From Mariniflexile maritimum (GTDB taxonomy: Bacteria; Bacteroidota; Bacteroidia; Flavobacteriales; Flavobacteriaceae), in NCBI RefSeq assembly GCF_009746565.1, contig NZ_WRPN01000002.1, positions 372,001-436,000 of the forward strand: 64,000 bases of DNA, read 5' to 3'. The translations under genes were made by a program, and so were the position numbers. Under the pieces are notes generated by a model, which saw nothing but the letters and a program-made list of their open reading frames with translations, was not told the DNA's origin and ran no database searches. This document shows, piece after piece, positions 55,017 to 63,749 of this stretch (position 1 is its first letter; the number at the start of each line of letters is the position of its first letter).

Positions 55017-56252
55017 TTACAATCCTAAAAACGTCAATATTTTAGTAACAGCGCCCCTGTTTTTTTTAATGTAGTTTGAATTGTTGCTTCCAGAAATCAA
55101 ACGTTTGCCATCATTTTGAATCAATTCATTCAAAACAGCATCAAACGCCATTTGGTTTGAAACCGAAAACATACCGCCATTGTCAATCATGTCCTGTGCT
55201 TCAGGAAATTTCGAGTGATGGGTCCCAATAATAATGGGCACTCCAAAAACTGCTGGCTCCAAGGTGTTGTGCAATCCCGTAGTTCCCACAGCACCACCCA
55301 CATAGGCTATATCGGCATAGCTATAAATTTTTGAGAGGATGCCAATAGTGTCAATAATAAAAACCGTTGCGTTTTCTAGCTTTTTACTGTCTTTTTCAGA
55401 AAACAACACACTTTCAACCTTTAGTTGTTCCTGAAAATTTTTTATTTGAGAAGATTTAATGTTGTGTGGCGCTATGATAAATTTTACACCCTTTGAAGCT
55501 TCGGAATTTATAAAATTAACAAACAATGTTTCATCCTCCGGCCACGTGCTGCCTGCTACAACACAGCATTTATTTTGTTTAAAGGTTTCAATGAAATGCA
55601 AGGTATTGTCTTGTTCCAACTGACTGGAAACCCTATCAAACCTAGTGTCGCCCGCAACGGTAACGCTATCATAGCCAATAGATTTTAATAGTTCCTTTGA
55701 ACGCTCGTTTTGGGTAAAAATATGTTCAAAAGCAAATAAAGCGTTTCTTAATGGCGCACCATAAAATTTAAAAAACAGTTGGGACTTCCTAAAAGATGCT
55801 GAAATTAAAAGGGCTCTTGATTTTCGGTGTTTTAACTCATTCAGAAAATTCGGCCAAATATCGTATTTAACAAAAACGGTAAGCTCAGGATGCACCAAGT
55901 TTAAAAAACGTTTCGCATTTGCTTTTGTGTCCAGTGGAAGATACACCACAACATCGGCAATTGGCGAATTTTTGCGAATTTCATATCCCGACGGCGAAAA
56001 GAAACTTAATACAATTTTGTGGGTTTTAAAATGATCTCGCAACGCCTTAAAAACAGGAAGGCCTTGTTCATATTCCCCTAAAGAGGCACAATGGAACCAA
56101 AGCGTCTTGTCGTGTGGTTGTATGTTTTTTTTAAGTTTTTTAAAGGTGTCTTGTCGCCCCATCACACCACTTTTAATTTTTTGGTTGAATGGCGCTGCGC
56201 ATTTTAAGCCAAAACGCACCAGTTGGATACCGATATTATAACTAAAACCCAA
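55017..56252 (-). CDS. waaA: 3-deoxy-D-manno-octulosonic acid transferase
   Basis: 411 residues, family length (GT30). Transfers Kdo from CMP-Kdo to lipid A precursor at the inner membrane. An N-terminal hydrophobic anchor is followed by LWFHCASLGEYEQGLPV with the catalytic Glu, VVAGSTWPEDE, IDTIGILSKIYSYADIAYVGGAV and GLHNTLEPAVFGVPIIIGTHHSKFPEA. The 263 bp upstream to the next gene hold only a candidate -7 box TAATTTTG at 56314-56321 on the plus strand. Confidence 0.94.
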   Translation of the reverse strand: MGFSYNIGIQLVRFGLKCAAPFNQKIKSGVMGRQDTFKKLKKNIQPHDKTLWFHCASLGEYEQGLPVFKALRDHFKTHKIVLSFFSPSGYEIRKNSPIADVVVYLPLDTKANAKRFLNLVHPELTVFVKYDIWPNFLNELKHRKSRALLISASFRKSQLFFKFYGAPLRNALFAFEHIFTQNERSKELLKSIGYDSVTVAGDTRFDRVSSQLEQDNTLHFIETFKQNKCCVVAGSTWPEDETLFVNFINSEASKGVKFIIAPHNIKSSQIKNFQEQLKVESVLFSEKDSKKLENATVFIIDTIGILSKIYSYADIAYVGGAVGTTGLHNTLEPAVFGVPIIIGTHHSKFPEAQDMIDNGGMFSVSNQMAFDAVLNELIQNDGKRLISGSNNSNYIKKNRGAVTKILTFLGL

Positions 56253-56515
56253 TTTTTATAAATTTGGTGCTAAAATACATTTCTTTAAAATAATTTCATT
56301 GGTTACCGTGTACTAATTTTGTAATTTCGTAACTTATAAAATTATGGATTAAAGGCAAAAAAGTAGAAGTTTCTTTAAACTGTAATGAATCTAAAAACCA
56401 CAACAACGGTAGGATTATGGATTTAACTTACTTGTTGTTAAAAAAATAATTATTTACCACGAATGTACCCCTAAACGATTTGTGTTTGGTGGCTAAGTAC
56501 GATGAAACCAAATAG

Positions 56516-57670
56516 ATGAAAAAAATTCAAATGGTTGATCTTAAAGGTCAATACGAGGAAATTAAACAGGAAGTTACCGCTTCCATCCAAGAAGTTTTAG
56601 AAACCACAGCTTTTATAAACGGTCCCAAAGTCCATCAATTTCAAAAAAATTTAGAACAGTATTTAGGTGTTAAGCACGTAATTCCGTGTGCCAACGGTAC
56701 CGATGCGCTTCAAATTGCCATGATGGGTCTTGGTTTAAAACCTGGTGATGAGGTTATTACGGCCGATTTTACCTTTGCTGCCACCGTTGAGGTTATTGCC
56801 CTGTTGCAGTTAACCCCTGTTTTGGTAGATGTGAATGAGGACGATTTCAACATCAGTATTGAAGCCATAAAAAAAGCCATTACACCCAAAACAAAAGCCA
56901 TTGTACCTGTTCATTTATTCGGGCAATGTGCCAATATGGAAGCCATTATGGAGTTGGCAAGTGCCCATAATTTGTATGTTATTGAAGACAATGCGCAGGC
57001 CATTGGCGCCAATTATGCCTATAAAAACGGTGAAAAAGTAAAAGCAGGTACCATAGGGCATGTTGGGGCAACCTCATTTTTTCCATCAAAGAATTTAGGT
57101 TGTTATGGTGATGGCGGCGCTATTTTTACCAATGATGATGCGTTGGCCCATATTATACGTGGTATCGTAAACCATGGCATGTACGAGCGTTACCACCATG
57201 ATGTTGTGGGCGTTAATTCGCGTTTGGATAGTATTCAAGCAGCAGTTTTGGATGCTAAATTGCCTCATTTGGATGCTTATAACAAAGCCCGACAAGAAGC
57301 AGCGAGAAAATACACCAAAGCTTTTGAAGGCATCGATAAAATTAGCACGCCCAAATTATCAAATAATTGCAAAACTATTTGTGAGAATTGCGATTGCCAC
57401 GTGTTCCATCAATATACCTTAAGGGTAAAGGGCACCGATAGGGATGCGCTTGTAAAGCATTTAAACGAAAAGGGCATACCTTGTGGGGTGTATTACCCTA
57501 TCCCGCTTCATTTACAAAAAGCCTATGCAGATAGTCGGTATGCGGAAACCGATTTTGTAGTTACCAATCAATTGGTTAAAGACGTGATCTCACTTCCTAT
57601 GCATACCGAATTGGACGACGAACAAATTGAATTTATTACTTCAACAATTATAAACTTTATAAATGGATAA
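56516..57670 (+). CDS. DegT/DnrJ/EryC1-family PLP aminotransferase
   Basis: 384 residues. Sugar aminotransferase fold with FINGPKVHQFQKNLEQYLG, CANGTDALQIAM, VIEDNAQAIGA and the PLP lysine at 192 in SFFPSKNLGCYGDGGAI. It transfers an amino group to a nucleotide-linked keto-sugar for surface polysaccharide. Residues 285-295 carry a Cys cluster (C285, C289, C292, C294, H295) just before the VFHQYTLRV strand, where most relatives have no such motif. Overlaps galE by 8 bp, so both genes probably act on the same nucleotide sugar pool. Confidence 0.9.
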   Translation: MKKIQMVDLKGQYEEIKQEVTASIQEVLETTAFINGPKVHQFQKNLEQYLGVKHVIPCANGTDALQIAMMGLGLKPGDEVITADFTFAATVEVIALLQLTPVLVDVNEDDFNISIEAIKKAITPKTKAIVPVHLFGQCANMEAIMELASAHNLYVIEDNAQAIGANYAYKNGEKVKAGTIGHVGATSFFPSKNLGCYGDGGAIFTNDDALAHIIRGIVNHGMYERYHHDVVGVNSRLDSIQAAVLDAKLPHLDAYNKARQEAARKYTKAFEGIDKISTPKLSNNCKTICENCDCHVFHQYTLRVKGTDRDALVKHLNEKGIPCGVYYPIPLHLQKAYADSRYAETDFVVTNQLVKDVISLPMHTELDDEQIEFITSTIINFING

Positions 57671-58688
57671 AATATTAGTTACCGGCGGATTGGGTTTTAT
57701 TGGTTCGCACACCGTTGTAGAATTGCAAAATGAAGGCTACGAGGTGGTTATTATAGACGATTTATCAAATTCTTCTATTAGCGTCTTGGATGGAATTATT
57801 GCCATTACAGAAAAAAAACCACTGTTTGAAAAATTGGATTTAAAAGAAAAAGCCGCAGTTGAGGCCTTTTTTAAAAAGCACAACGACATAAAGGGCGTTA
57901 TTCACTTTGCTGCCAGTAAAGCGGTTGGTGAAAGTGTGCAAGAGCCATTGTTGTATTATGAAAACAACATCGGTACCTTGGTTTATATCCTGAAGGAATT
58001 AAAAAAACTACCCAAAGCTAGTTTTATTTTTAGTTCGTCGTGCACCGTTTACGGACAAGCAGATGAGTTGCCAATTACCGAAAATGCCCCCGTTAAACAA
58101 GCAGAATCTCCTTATGGGAACACCAAACAAATAGGTGAGGAAATTATTCGCGATACCTGTAAAGTAACGCCAACACTTAAAGCGATTGCGTTGCGTTATT
58201 TTAACCCGGTAGGCGCGCACGAGTCGGTTAATATTGGAGAATTACCCATTGGAGTACCACAAAATTTAGTGCCGTTCATTACACAAACGGGCATTGGATT
58301 GCGTGAACAATTATCGGTTTTTGGCGATGATTACCCAACCCCAGACGGTACGTGTATTCGCGATTATATCCATGTGGTCGATTTGGCAAAAGCACATGTG
58401 GTGGCTTTAGGGCGTCTATTGAACAATAAAAACAAGGCCAATTATGAAACCTTTAATTTGGGAACAGGAAAAGGAAGTTCGGTTTTGGAAGTAGTGAAGT
58501 CGTTTGAAAAAGTTTCTGGTAAAAAGTTGAACTATAAAATTGTAGGCAGAAGAGAAGGCGATATCATTTCAGCGTATGCCGATACAACCAAAGCCAATAA
58601 TGAATTGGGTTGGAAAACAACATTAACCTTAGATGATGCCATGCGGTCTGCTTGGAATTGGGAGCAGAAAGTGAGGGCCAACAAATAA
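57663..58688 (+). CDS. galE: UDP-glucose 4-epimerase
   Basis: 341 residues of the extended SDR family: NAD-binding ILVTGGLGFIGSHTVVEL (residues 3-20), VIHFAASKAVGESVQEPL, FSSSCTVYG, catalytic Tyr-x-x-x-Lys in SPYGNTKQIGEEI, and LRYFNPVGAH. Interconverts UDP-glucose and UDP-galactose (possibly the N-acetyl forms). Start codon lies inside the DegT gene. High certainty. Confidence 0.94.
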   Translation: MDKILVTGGLGFIGSHTVVELQNEGYEVVIIDDLSNSSISVLDGIIAITEKKPLFEKLDLKEKAAVEAFFKKHNDIKGVIHFAASKAVGESVQEPLLYYENNIGTLVYILKELKKLPKASFIFSSSCTVYGQADELPITENAPVKQAESPYGNTKQIGEEIIRDTCKVTPTLKAIALRYFNPVGAHESVNIGELPIGVPQNLVPFITQTGIGLREQLSVFGDDYPTPDGTCIRDYIHVVDLAKAHVVALGRLLNNKNKANYETFNLGTGKGSSVLEVVKSFEKVSGKKLNYKIVGRREGDIISAYADTTKANNELGWKTTLTLDDAMRSAWNWEQKVRANK

Positions 58689-58705
58689 TTCACTTTGAAA
58701 GTATC

Positions 58706-58750
58706 AAAAACACACAAGGCTGCAAAAAAAATGCAGCCTTGTGTGTTTTT
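58706..58750. terminator. Bidirectional terminator between galE and lspA
   Basis: Stem AAAAACACACAAGGCTGCA pairs perfectly with its inverse after a short A-rich loop, with A and T runs on both sides. Confidence 0.87.
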
Positions 58751-58772
58751 ATTTAAACGTATATCTGGTTTT

Positions 58773-59303
58773 TTAGCTTACTTCTTTGGTGTGCTCATTT
58801 TTCTTTTTCTTACCAAAACTAACAAATATCAAAATAATCATACCTGTTGTTACAAACATATCGGCCATATTAAAAATACCGGTTCTAAAAACGCCACCTA
58901 AGTCGATGAAGAAAAAATCGGTTACCGAGCCATAAACAATACGGTCAAAAACATTGGCTATACCGCCACCAATAATGCTTGAAAAGGCAAAAAGCGACCA
59001 GTTGTCGATGGTGCTGTCTTTTAAAATATGGCGCAGTACAAAGCCTAATACAATTACGGGCAAAATCAATAATAAAATAATTCTTAGGGTTGGGCTTAAA
59101 TTGCTTCCCATTCCTAAAAAAGCTCCCGAATTTTCAATGTTCATCATTATGAATTTATCTCCAATCAATGAAATGCGTTCGCCAATTTGGGTGTCGGTAT
59201 GGGGTTGAATGGTTGCCCGTACCCAAATTTTAGAAAGTTGGTCGATAGCAATGGTAACTACAACTATGGCGATGATGTAAAGGGAACGTTTTGTTAATTT
59301 CAT
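58773..59303 (-). CDS. lspA: Lipoprotein signal peptidase (signal peptidase II)
   Basis: 176 residues with four membrane helices. Removes signal peptides of prolipoproteins after lipidation; the window's own SusD, SusE, GH13, sulfatase, GDPD-GH16 and EEP proteins are its likely substrates. Active-site motifs: NIENSGAFLGMGS, then GGGIANVFDRIVYGSVTDFFF with the two catalytic Asp residues. The C-terminus ends in a short Lys/His/Glu tail. 6 bp downstream of fabD. Confidence 0.94.
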   Translation of the reverse strand: MKLTKRSLYIIAIVVVTIAIDQLSKIWVRATIQPHTDTQIGERISLIGDKFIMMNIENSGAFLGMGSNLSPTLRIILLLILPVIVLGFVLRHILKDSTIDNWSLFAFSSIIGGGIANVFDRIVYGSVTDFFFIDLGGVFRTGIFNMADMFVTTGMIILIFVSFGKKKKNEHTKEVS

Positions 59304-59309
59304 TTGTAA

Positions 59310-60191
59310 TTATAGTGTTGCCGAAGCCGTTTGCGCTTCTCTGTCAATTTTTTTCACCAAACCTTGAAGCACGTTTCCGGGGCCAACTTCGGTAAACAAG
59401 GTAGCACCATCGGCAATCATTTGTTGTACCGATTGCGTCCAACGTACTGGGGCCGTTAATTGTAGTATCAAATTCTTTTTAATCTCAGTTTCATTGATTA
59501 CCGCGCTTGCTGTAACATTTTGATAGATAGCACAATTAGGTTTTTTAAAGGTAGTGTTTTCAATGGCTGTTGCCAATTCTTCACGCGCGGGTTCCATTAA
59601 TGGCGAGTGGAATGCACCACCAACAGGCAATACCAGCGCACGTTTGGCACCCGCTTCTTTCATGGCTTCACAGGCTCTATTTATGGCATCAACCTCTCCT
59701 GAAATAACCAATTGCCCGGGGCAGTTGTAATTGGCTGCCACCACAATACCGGGTGTTGCAGCACACACTTGTTCAACAGTGGCATCATCCAAACCTAAAA
59801 CGGCAGCCATGGTACTGGGTTGTTTTTCGCAGGCTTTTTGCATGGCCAAGGCCCGTTGTGACACTAATTTCAAACCATCTTCAAAATTTAAAGTACCGTT
59901 TGCTACCAGTGCTGAAAACTCACCTAGCGAATGACCCGCAACCATATCGGGTTTAAAACTTTCACCTAAAACTTTTGCCAATATTACCGAATGTAAAAAA
60001 ATGGCTGGTTGGGTTACTTTGGTTTCTTTTAAAGCTTCGGCAGTACCTTCAAACATGATGTCGGTGATGGGAAAGCCTAAAATACTGTTGGCTTGTTCGA
60101 ATAATTGTTGCGCCAACGGCGATTTTTCATAAAGATCTAAACCCATTCCTGAGAATTGAGCACCCTGTCCTGGAAATATATATGCGTTCAT
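59310..60191 (-). CDS. fabD: Malonyl-CoA:ACP transacylase
   Basis: 293 residues. Loads malonyl groups onto acyl carrier protein for fatty acid synthesis. IFPGQGAQFSGMG at the N-terminus, active-site Ser in VAGHSLGEFSALVA (about residue 92), Arg in SQRALAMQ, and His in GGAFHSPLMEPA. A TATTTTTG -7 candidate lies upstream on the minus strand at 60256-60263. Confidence 0.95.
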   Translation of the reverse strand: MNAYIFPGQGAQFSGMGLDLYEKSPLAQQLFEQANSILGFPITDIMFEGTAEALKETKVTQPAIFLHSVILAKVLGESFKPDMVAGHSLGEFSALVANGTLNFEDGLKLVSQRALAMQKACEKQPSTMAAVLGLDDATVEQVCAATPGIVVAANYNCPGQLVISGEVDAINRACEAMKEAGAKRALVLPVGGAFHSPLMEPAREELATAIENTTFKKPNCAIYQNVTASAVINETEIKKNLILQLTAPVRWTQSVQQMIADGATLFTEVGPGNVLQGLVKKIDREAQTASATL

Positions 60192-60274
60192 CCTGTATGT
60201 TATCTTTCTGGAGAAAGAATTTTTAGTTAGTAATTAATTTGAATTTTTTGTGTTGCAAAAATAGGCATTATACT

Positions 60275-60835
60275 TTAGCGATTATCGATGGTTTTCATAA
60301 TTTTTGCAGGATTTCCGCCAATAAGTACATCATCAGGGAAACTTTTTGTAACCACGGCACCCGCAGCCACCACTACATTGTTGCCCAAAGTAACACCGGG
60401 GCAAATGGTGGCATTACCGCCTATCCATACATTGTTTCCAATTGTAATTGGTTTTGCAAATTCTTTACCGCTGTTGCGTGCCTTGAATTCCAACGGATGG
60501 GTAGCAGTATATATTTGAACATGGGGCGCAAACATGCAATTATCGCCAATGGTAACTTGGGCAACATCCAAAATGCAGCAATTAAAATTCATGAATACGT
60601 TGCTGCCAATTTTGGTATTGCTGCCATAATCGCAATGGAAAGGCGGTTCTATAAACAGGTTTTCGCCAGCATTTTCGAAAATTTGGTAAAGTATTTTTTG
60701 GCGCTCCTCCAAATGGGTTTCACTTAAACTGTTGAATTTATGGAACAACAAGCGCACCTTATGGCGCTCTTTTGCCAATTCCGGGTCGGTAGGACTGTAC
60801 ATTTTTCCAGCCAGCATTTTTTCTTTTTCAGTCAT
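60275..60835 (-). CDS. Hexapeptide-repeat sugar O-acetyltransferase (Maa/LacA type)
   Basis: 186 residues from the ATG at 60833-60835 (MTEKEKMLAGKMY). The frame extends 14 codons upstream into the FAD gene, but family members start as chosen here. N-terminal Mac domain (KEKMLAGKMYSPTDPELAKERHKVRLLFHKFN), then left-handed beta-helix repeats (IGSNVFMNFNCCILDVAQVTIGDNCMFAPHVQI, GNNVWIGGNATICPGVTLGNNVVVAAGAVV) with the catalytic His in TATHPL. Uses acetyl-CoA on a sugar or maltose-like acceptor. 11 nt after the FAD gene. Confidence 0.9.
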   Translation of the reverse strand: MTEKEKMLAGKMYSPTDPELAKERHKVRLLFHKFNSLSETHLEERQKILYQIFENAGENLFIEPPFHCDYGSNTKIGSNVFMNFNCCILDVAQVTIGDNCMFAPHVQIYTATHPLEFKARNSGKEFAKPITIGNNVWIGGNATICPGVTLGNNVVVAAGAVVTKSFPDDVLIGGNPAKIMKTIDNR

Positions 60836-60846
60836 AATCATTTTTT

Positions 60847-62403
60847 TTATAAACCTTTGCTTGCGGCTTCTGCACAACGTTCACCATCCATGGCTGCGGA
60901 AACAATGCCGCCTGCATACCCGCCACCTTCGCCACAAGGGAATAAACCTTCAATTTGTGGATGTTCCAACTGTTCGTTTCTAGGGATGCAAACGGGTGAT
61001 GAGGTTCTAGATTCTACACCAACCACATTGGCTTCTGCGGTATAATATCCGTGCATTTTCTGGCCAAAAGCCTCAAACCCTTTTCGCAATCTGCTACCAA
61101 TTAATTTTGGCAAAAGCGAATGTAAAGGCGCTGTATTTAAACCCGGTTGGTAAGATGTTGGGTTTAACGTATTGGACAATTTGCCTTCAACAAAATCGGT
61201 TAAGCGTTGTGCGGGTGCTGCTTGACTTCTTCCACCTGCGGTAAATGCCATGCGTTCTAAACTTTTTTGATATTCCAAGCCTTTCAATGCGCCGAAATGC
61301 TCGTATTTTGGCAGGTCTTTGTGTACATCAATTTCAACCACAATACCCGAATTTGCAAATTGGTTGTTGCGTTTTGAAGGCGACATACCATTTACCACCA
61401 CTTCACCGTTGGCGGTTGCGGCTGGAACGATAAATCCGCCCGGGCACATGCAAAAGGAATACACCCCGCGGTCATTTATTTGTTGCACCAAACTGTAAGA
61501 TGCCGCTGGTAAAAGTTCGTGGCGTTCGCCAATGCAATGGTATTGAATACTATCGATGATGTGTTGCGGATGCTCTACCCGAACGCCCATGGCAAACGAT
61601 TTGGCTTCTAAAGCAATTTCCTTTTTATGCAGAAGATAAAAGATGTCGCGTGCCGAATGACCTGTTGCTAAAATAACCCTGTTTACGGGCATTTCTTCAC
61701 CATTTAATAATTGAATGGCCTGTATTTTGTTGTTTTTTATAATGAAATCGGTTACGCGGGTTTCAAAATAAATTTCGCCACCGTGTTTTAAGATGGTTTC
61801 TCGAATATTTTGAACCACTACCGGCAGTTTGTTGGTGCCAATATGCGGATGGGCATCGACTAAAATTTGTTCGGTAGCACCATGAAACACGAGGTTTTCA
61901 AAAATGCGCCGTACATCGCCGCGTTTTAAACTTCGGGTATATAGTTTTCCATCGGAATACGTGCCGGCACCACCTTCGCCAAAACAATAATTGGAATCTT
62001 CATTCACAATATGCTCTTGGTTGATGGCTCGTAAATCGCGGCGGCGATCGCGTACATTTTTACCGCGTTCTAAAACAATGGGTTTATAACCGAGTTCGAT
62101 ACAGCGCAAGGCAGCATACATGCCTGCAGGTCCAAAACCGATGATGTGGATGGGTTTTGCTTTTGAAACATCTTTATAATCAAAGTGATAATTGGATGTT
62201 TTTGGAAGTACTTCCCGAATATAGACCGCTATTTTATAGTTGAAAAAAATTTTTGGTTTTCGGGCATCAATCGATTTTCGAAGCACTTTTACGCCCGTAA
62301 TATCTTCTTTGTCAACATTTAAAGCCTGCGCCGATTTTATAACCAAAATATCGCTACGTTCTTCTTCTTTAAGGCTGATACGAAGCTGAAGTTCTTTTAT
62401 CAT
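60847..62403 (-). CDS. FAD-dependent dehydrogenase (COG2509-like)
   Basis: 518 residues. A basic N-terminal domain of ~85 residues is followed by a dinucleotide-binding Rossmann motif (PIHIIGFGPAGMYAALRCIELGYKPIVLERG, about 88-118). Then come the family's NYCFGEGGAGTYSDGKLYTR and the C-terminal EGLFPCGEGGGYAGGIVSAAMDG that closes the FAD site. The family is common and its substrate is not established. A -7-like TAATTTTG lies immediately upstream on the minus strand at 62408-62415, so the leader would be very short. Confidence 0.87.
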   Translation of the reverse strand: MIKELQLRISLKEEERSDILVIKSAQALNVDKEDITGVKVLRKSIDARKPKIFFNYKIAVYIREVLPKTSNYHFDYKDVSKAKPIHIIGFGPAGMYAALRCIELGYKPIVLERGKNVRDRRRDLRAINQEHIVNEDSNYCFGEGGAGTYSDGKLYTRSLKRGDVRRIFENLVFHGATEQILVDAHPHIGTNKLPVVVQNIRETILKHGGEIYFETRVTDFIIKNNKIQAIQLLNGEEMPVNRVILATGHSARDIFYLLHKKEIALEAKSFAMGVRVEHPQHIIDSIQYHCIGERHELLPAASYSLVQQINDRGVYSFCMCPGGFIVPAATANGEVVVNGMSPSKRNNQFANSGIVVEIDVHKDLPKYEHFGALKGLEYQKSLERMAFTAGGRSQAAPAQRLTDFVEGKLSNTLNPTSYQPGLNTAPLHSLLPKLIGSRLRKGFEAFGQKMHGYYTAEANVVGVESRTSSPVCIPRNEQLEHPQIEGLFPCGEGGGYAGGIVSAAMDGERCAEAASKGL

Positions 62404-62597
62404 AATGCAAAATTAGTGAAATTTGCCATAGCAGGTAAAAGATTTTTTAAACCGTATCTTGATGGTTTTGCAGCTATTTTGATGATGGAATTGTTATAAG
62501 GTAGCCCAATTTTTAATAGGTTTTAAAACATGATAAAAGTTAGCATCTAATAAAAATTTTAAAGATAATTTTAGGCATCTTTAAAACAAAACCTATT

Positions 62598-62777
62598 ATG
62601 AGCAACGAGAAAAAGTGTTTGGTTTGCGAAAAATCATCGGATGAAACACCAGTTACAAAATTTTATTACCAAAAGAGTGCGTTTTATATCTGTCCGCAAC
62701 ATATTCCTGTTTTAATACATAATCCGCAAGAGTTGGTTGGCTTATTGGATGGTGCAGACAAGTTACAAGGCGGATGA
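62598..62777 (+). CDS. Small Cys/His protein, possible zinc-binding
   Basis: 59 residues: MSNEKKCLVCEKSS at the N-terminus gives a CxxC pair (Cys7, Cys10), and YICPQHIPVL near residue 30 gives a Cys-x-x-His pair (Cys32, His35). Together they suit a single zinc site. Similar short proteins occur in other flavobacteria as far as I recall; function unknown. It is convergent with the DHFR gene, with a 23-bp gap. Confidence 0.6.
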   Translation: MSNEKKCLVCEKSSDETPVTKFYYQKSAFYICPQHIPVLIHNPQELVGLLDGADKLQGG

Positions 62778-62800
62778 ATAAGCCATTGTTTTTCAGTGCC

Positions 62801-63709
62801 TTATATTCTTTTGTAAGTTAAAAATGAAAAGTCAAAATCGTTTTTGTCGCTTTTAGGATGGAAAACATCATGGGTTTTTTTCCAGATTGCCGGATCGATT
62901 TCAGGGAAGAAAGTATCGGCTTCAAAGGTGTGGTGCACCCGTGTTAATTCAATGGTATCGGCCACTAGCATAGCTTGTTTGTAAATTTCGCCACCACCAA
63001 TAATATAAGGTTGTGGGTCGTTGGCGCAAAATTGAATGGCTTCTTCTAAAGAATGTACAACTGCAACACCATCAGGCACTTGGTAGTTTGAATTTCTGGA
63101 GATGACCACATGGGTTCTGTTGGGCAGTGGTTTTGGGAAACTTTCAAAGGTTTTTCTTCCCATAATAATATGATGGCCGCTGGTTAGGTTTTTAAAGCGC
63201 TTTAAATCGTCGCTAATATGCCATATCAGTTTATTGTGTTTGCCAATGGCATCATTCTCGGCAGCGGCAACTATAATGGTGAGTTCAGACTTTTTTTTTT
63301 CTTCCAAATGGCTGTTCTCGAAAGTTTCAGTTTCTGCTTGGGTTTTACTTGGCAATTCCTTTTTAAGTTTTTCAATGCCTTCTTGCTGTTTTGCAACCAG
63401 CTTGTTTAATTGCTCGGTTTCCCATGCTTTTCCCATAAATTTGTGGGTAATAAACACATTAAATACATGATATACAAAAAAGAACAACCAAAGCAAAATG
63501 GCATAAACAAACCAATCGACTTCAAAAATAGTGAAGCTTTCGCCAATTTTTAAGACTTTATTGATCACTATTAAAAATACGGCACCAATTAAAAAAACAA
63601 CAAAATGCGCATACAAACGCTTTTTTTGTTTGATGCGTTTTTGCGCTGTTTTTATCAGTTCTAACTGCTCTTTATCTATTTCTGGTATGTTTTTTTTCCT
63701 TCCGAACAT
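62801..63709 (-). CDS. folA: 2TM-domain / dihydrofolate reductase fusion
   Basis: 302 residues. Residues about 14-110 are a 2TM domain (two membrane helices, AHFVVFLIGAVFLIVINKVL and the WFVYAILLWLFFFVYHVF stretch), then a coiled linker. Residues about 141-302 are a complete dihydrofolate reductase (TIIVAAAENDAIGKHNKLIWHISDDLKRFK, IIMGRKTFESFP, YIIGGGEIYKQA, TRVHHTFEADTFFPEI). DHFR regenerates tetrahydrofolate and is normally soluble at about 160 residues; this one should be membrane-tethered. The linker DNA holds a run of ten A (coding strand, 63291-63300), a slippage-prone site. Confidence 0.92.
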   Translation of the reverse strand: MFGRKKNIPEIDKEQLELIKTAQKRIKQKKRLYAHFVVFLIGAVFLIVINKVLKIGESFTIFEVDWFVYAILLWLFFFVYHVFNVFITHKFMGKAWETEQLNKLVAKQQEGIEKLKKELPSKTQAETETFENSHLEEKKKSELTIIVAAAENDAIGKHNKLIWHISDDLKRFKNLTSGHHIIMGRKTFESFPKPLPNRTHVVISRNSNYQVPDGVAVVHSLEEAIQFCANDPQPYIIGGGEIYKQAMLVADTIELTRVHHTFEADTFFPEIDPAIWKKTHDVFHPKSDKNDFDFSFLTYKRI

Positions 63710-63716
63710 GGTACTA

Positions 63717-63749
63717 CAAATATAAGCGTAAAGTTAATGCTTTTTTCAA
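63717..63749 (-). promoter_or_regulatory. Promoter of the 2TM-DHFR gene
   Basis: Minus-strand -7 TATATTTG (63717-63724), 8 nt from the start codon, with a TTG (63747-63749) 22 nt upstream. The leader would be nearly absent. From 63750 to the window end I see no gene start. Confidence 0.5.
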
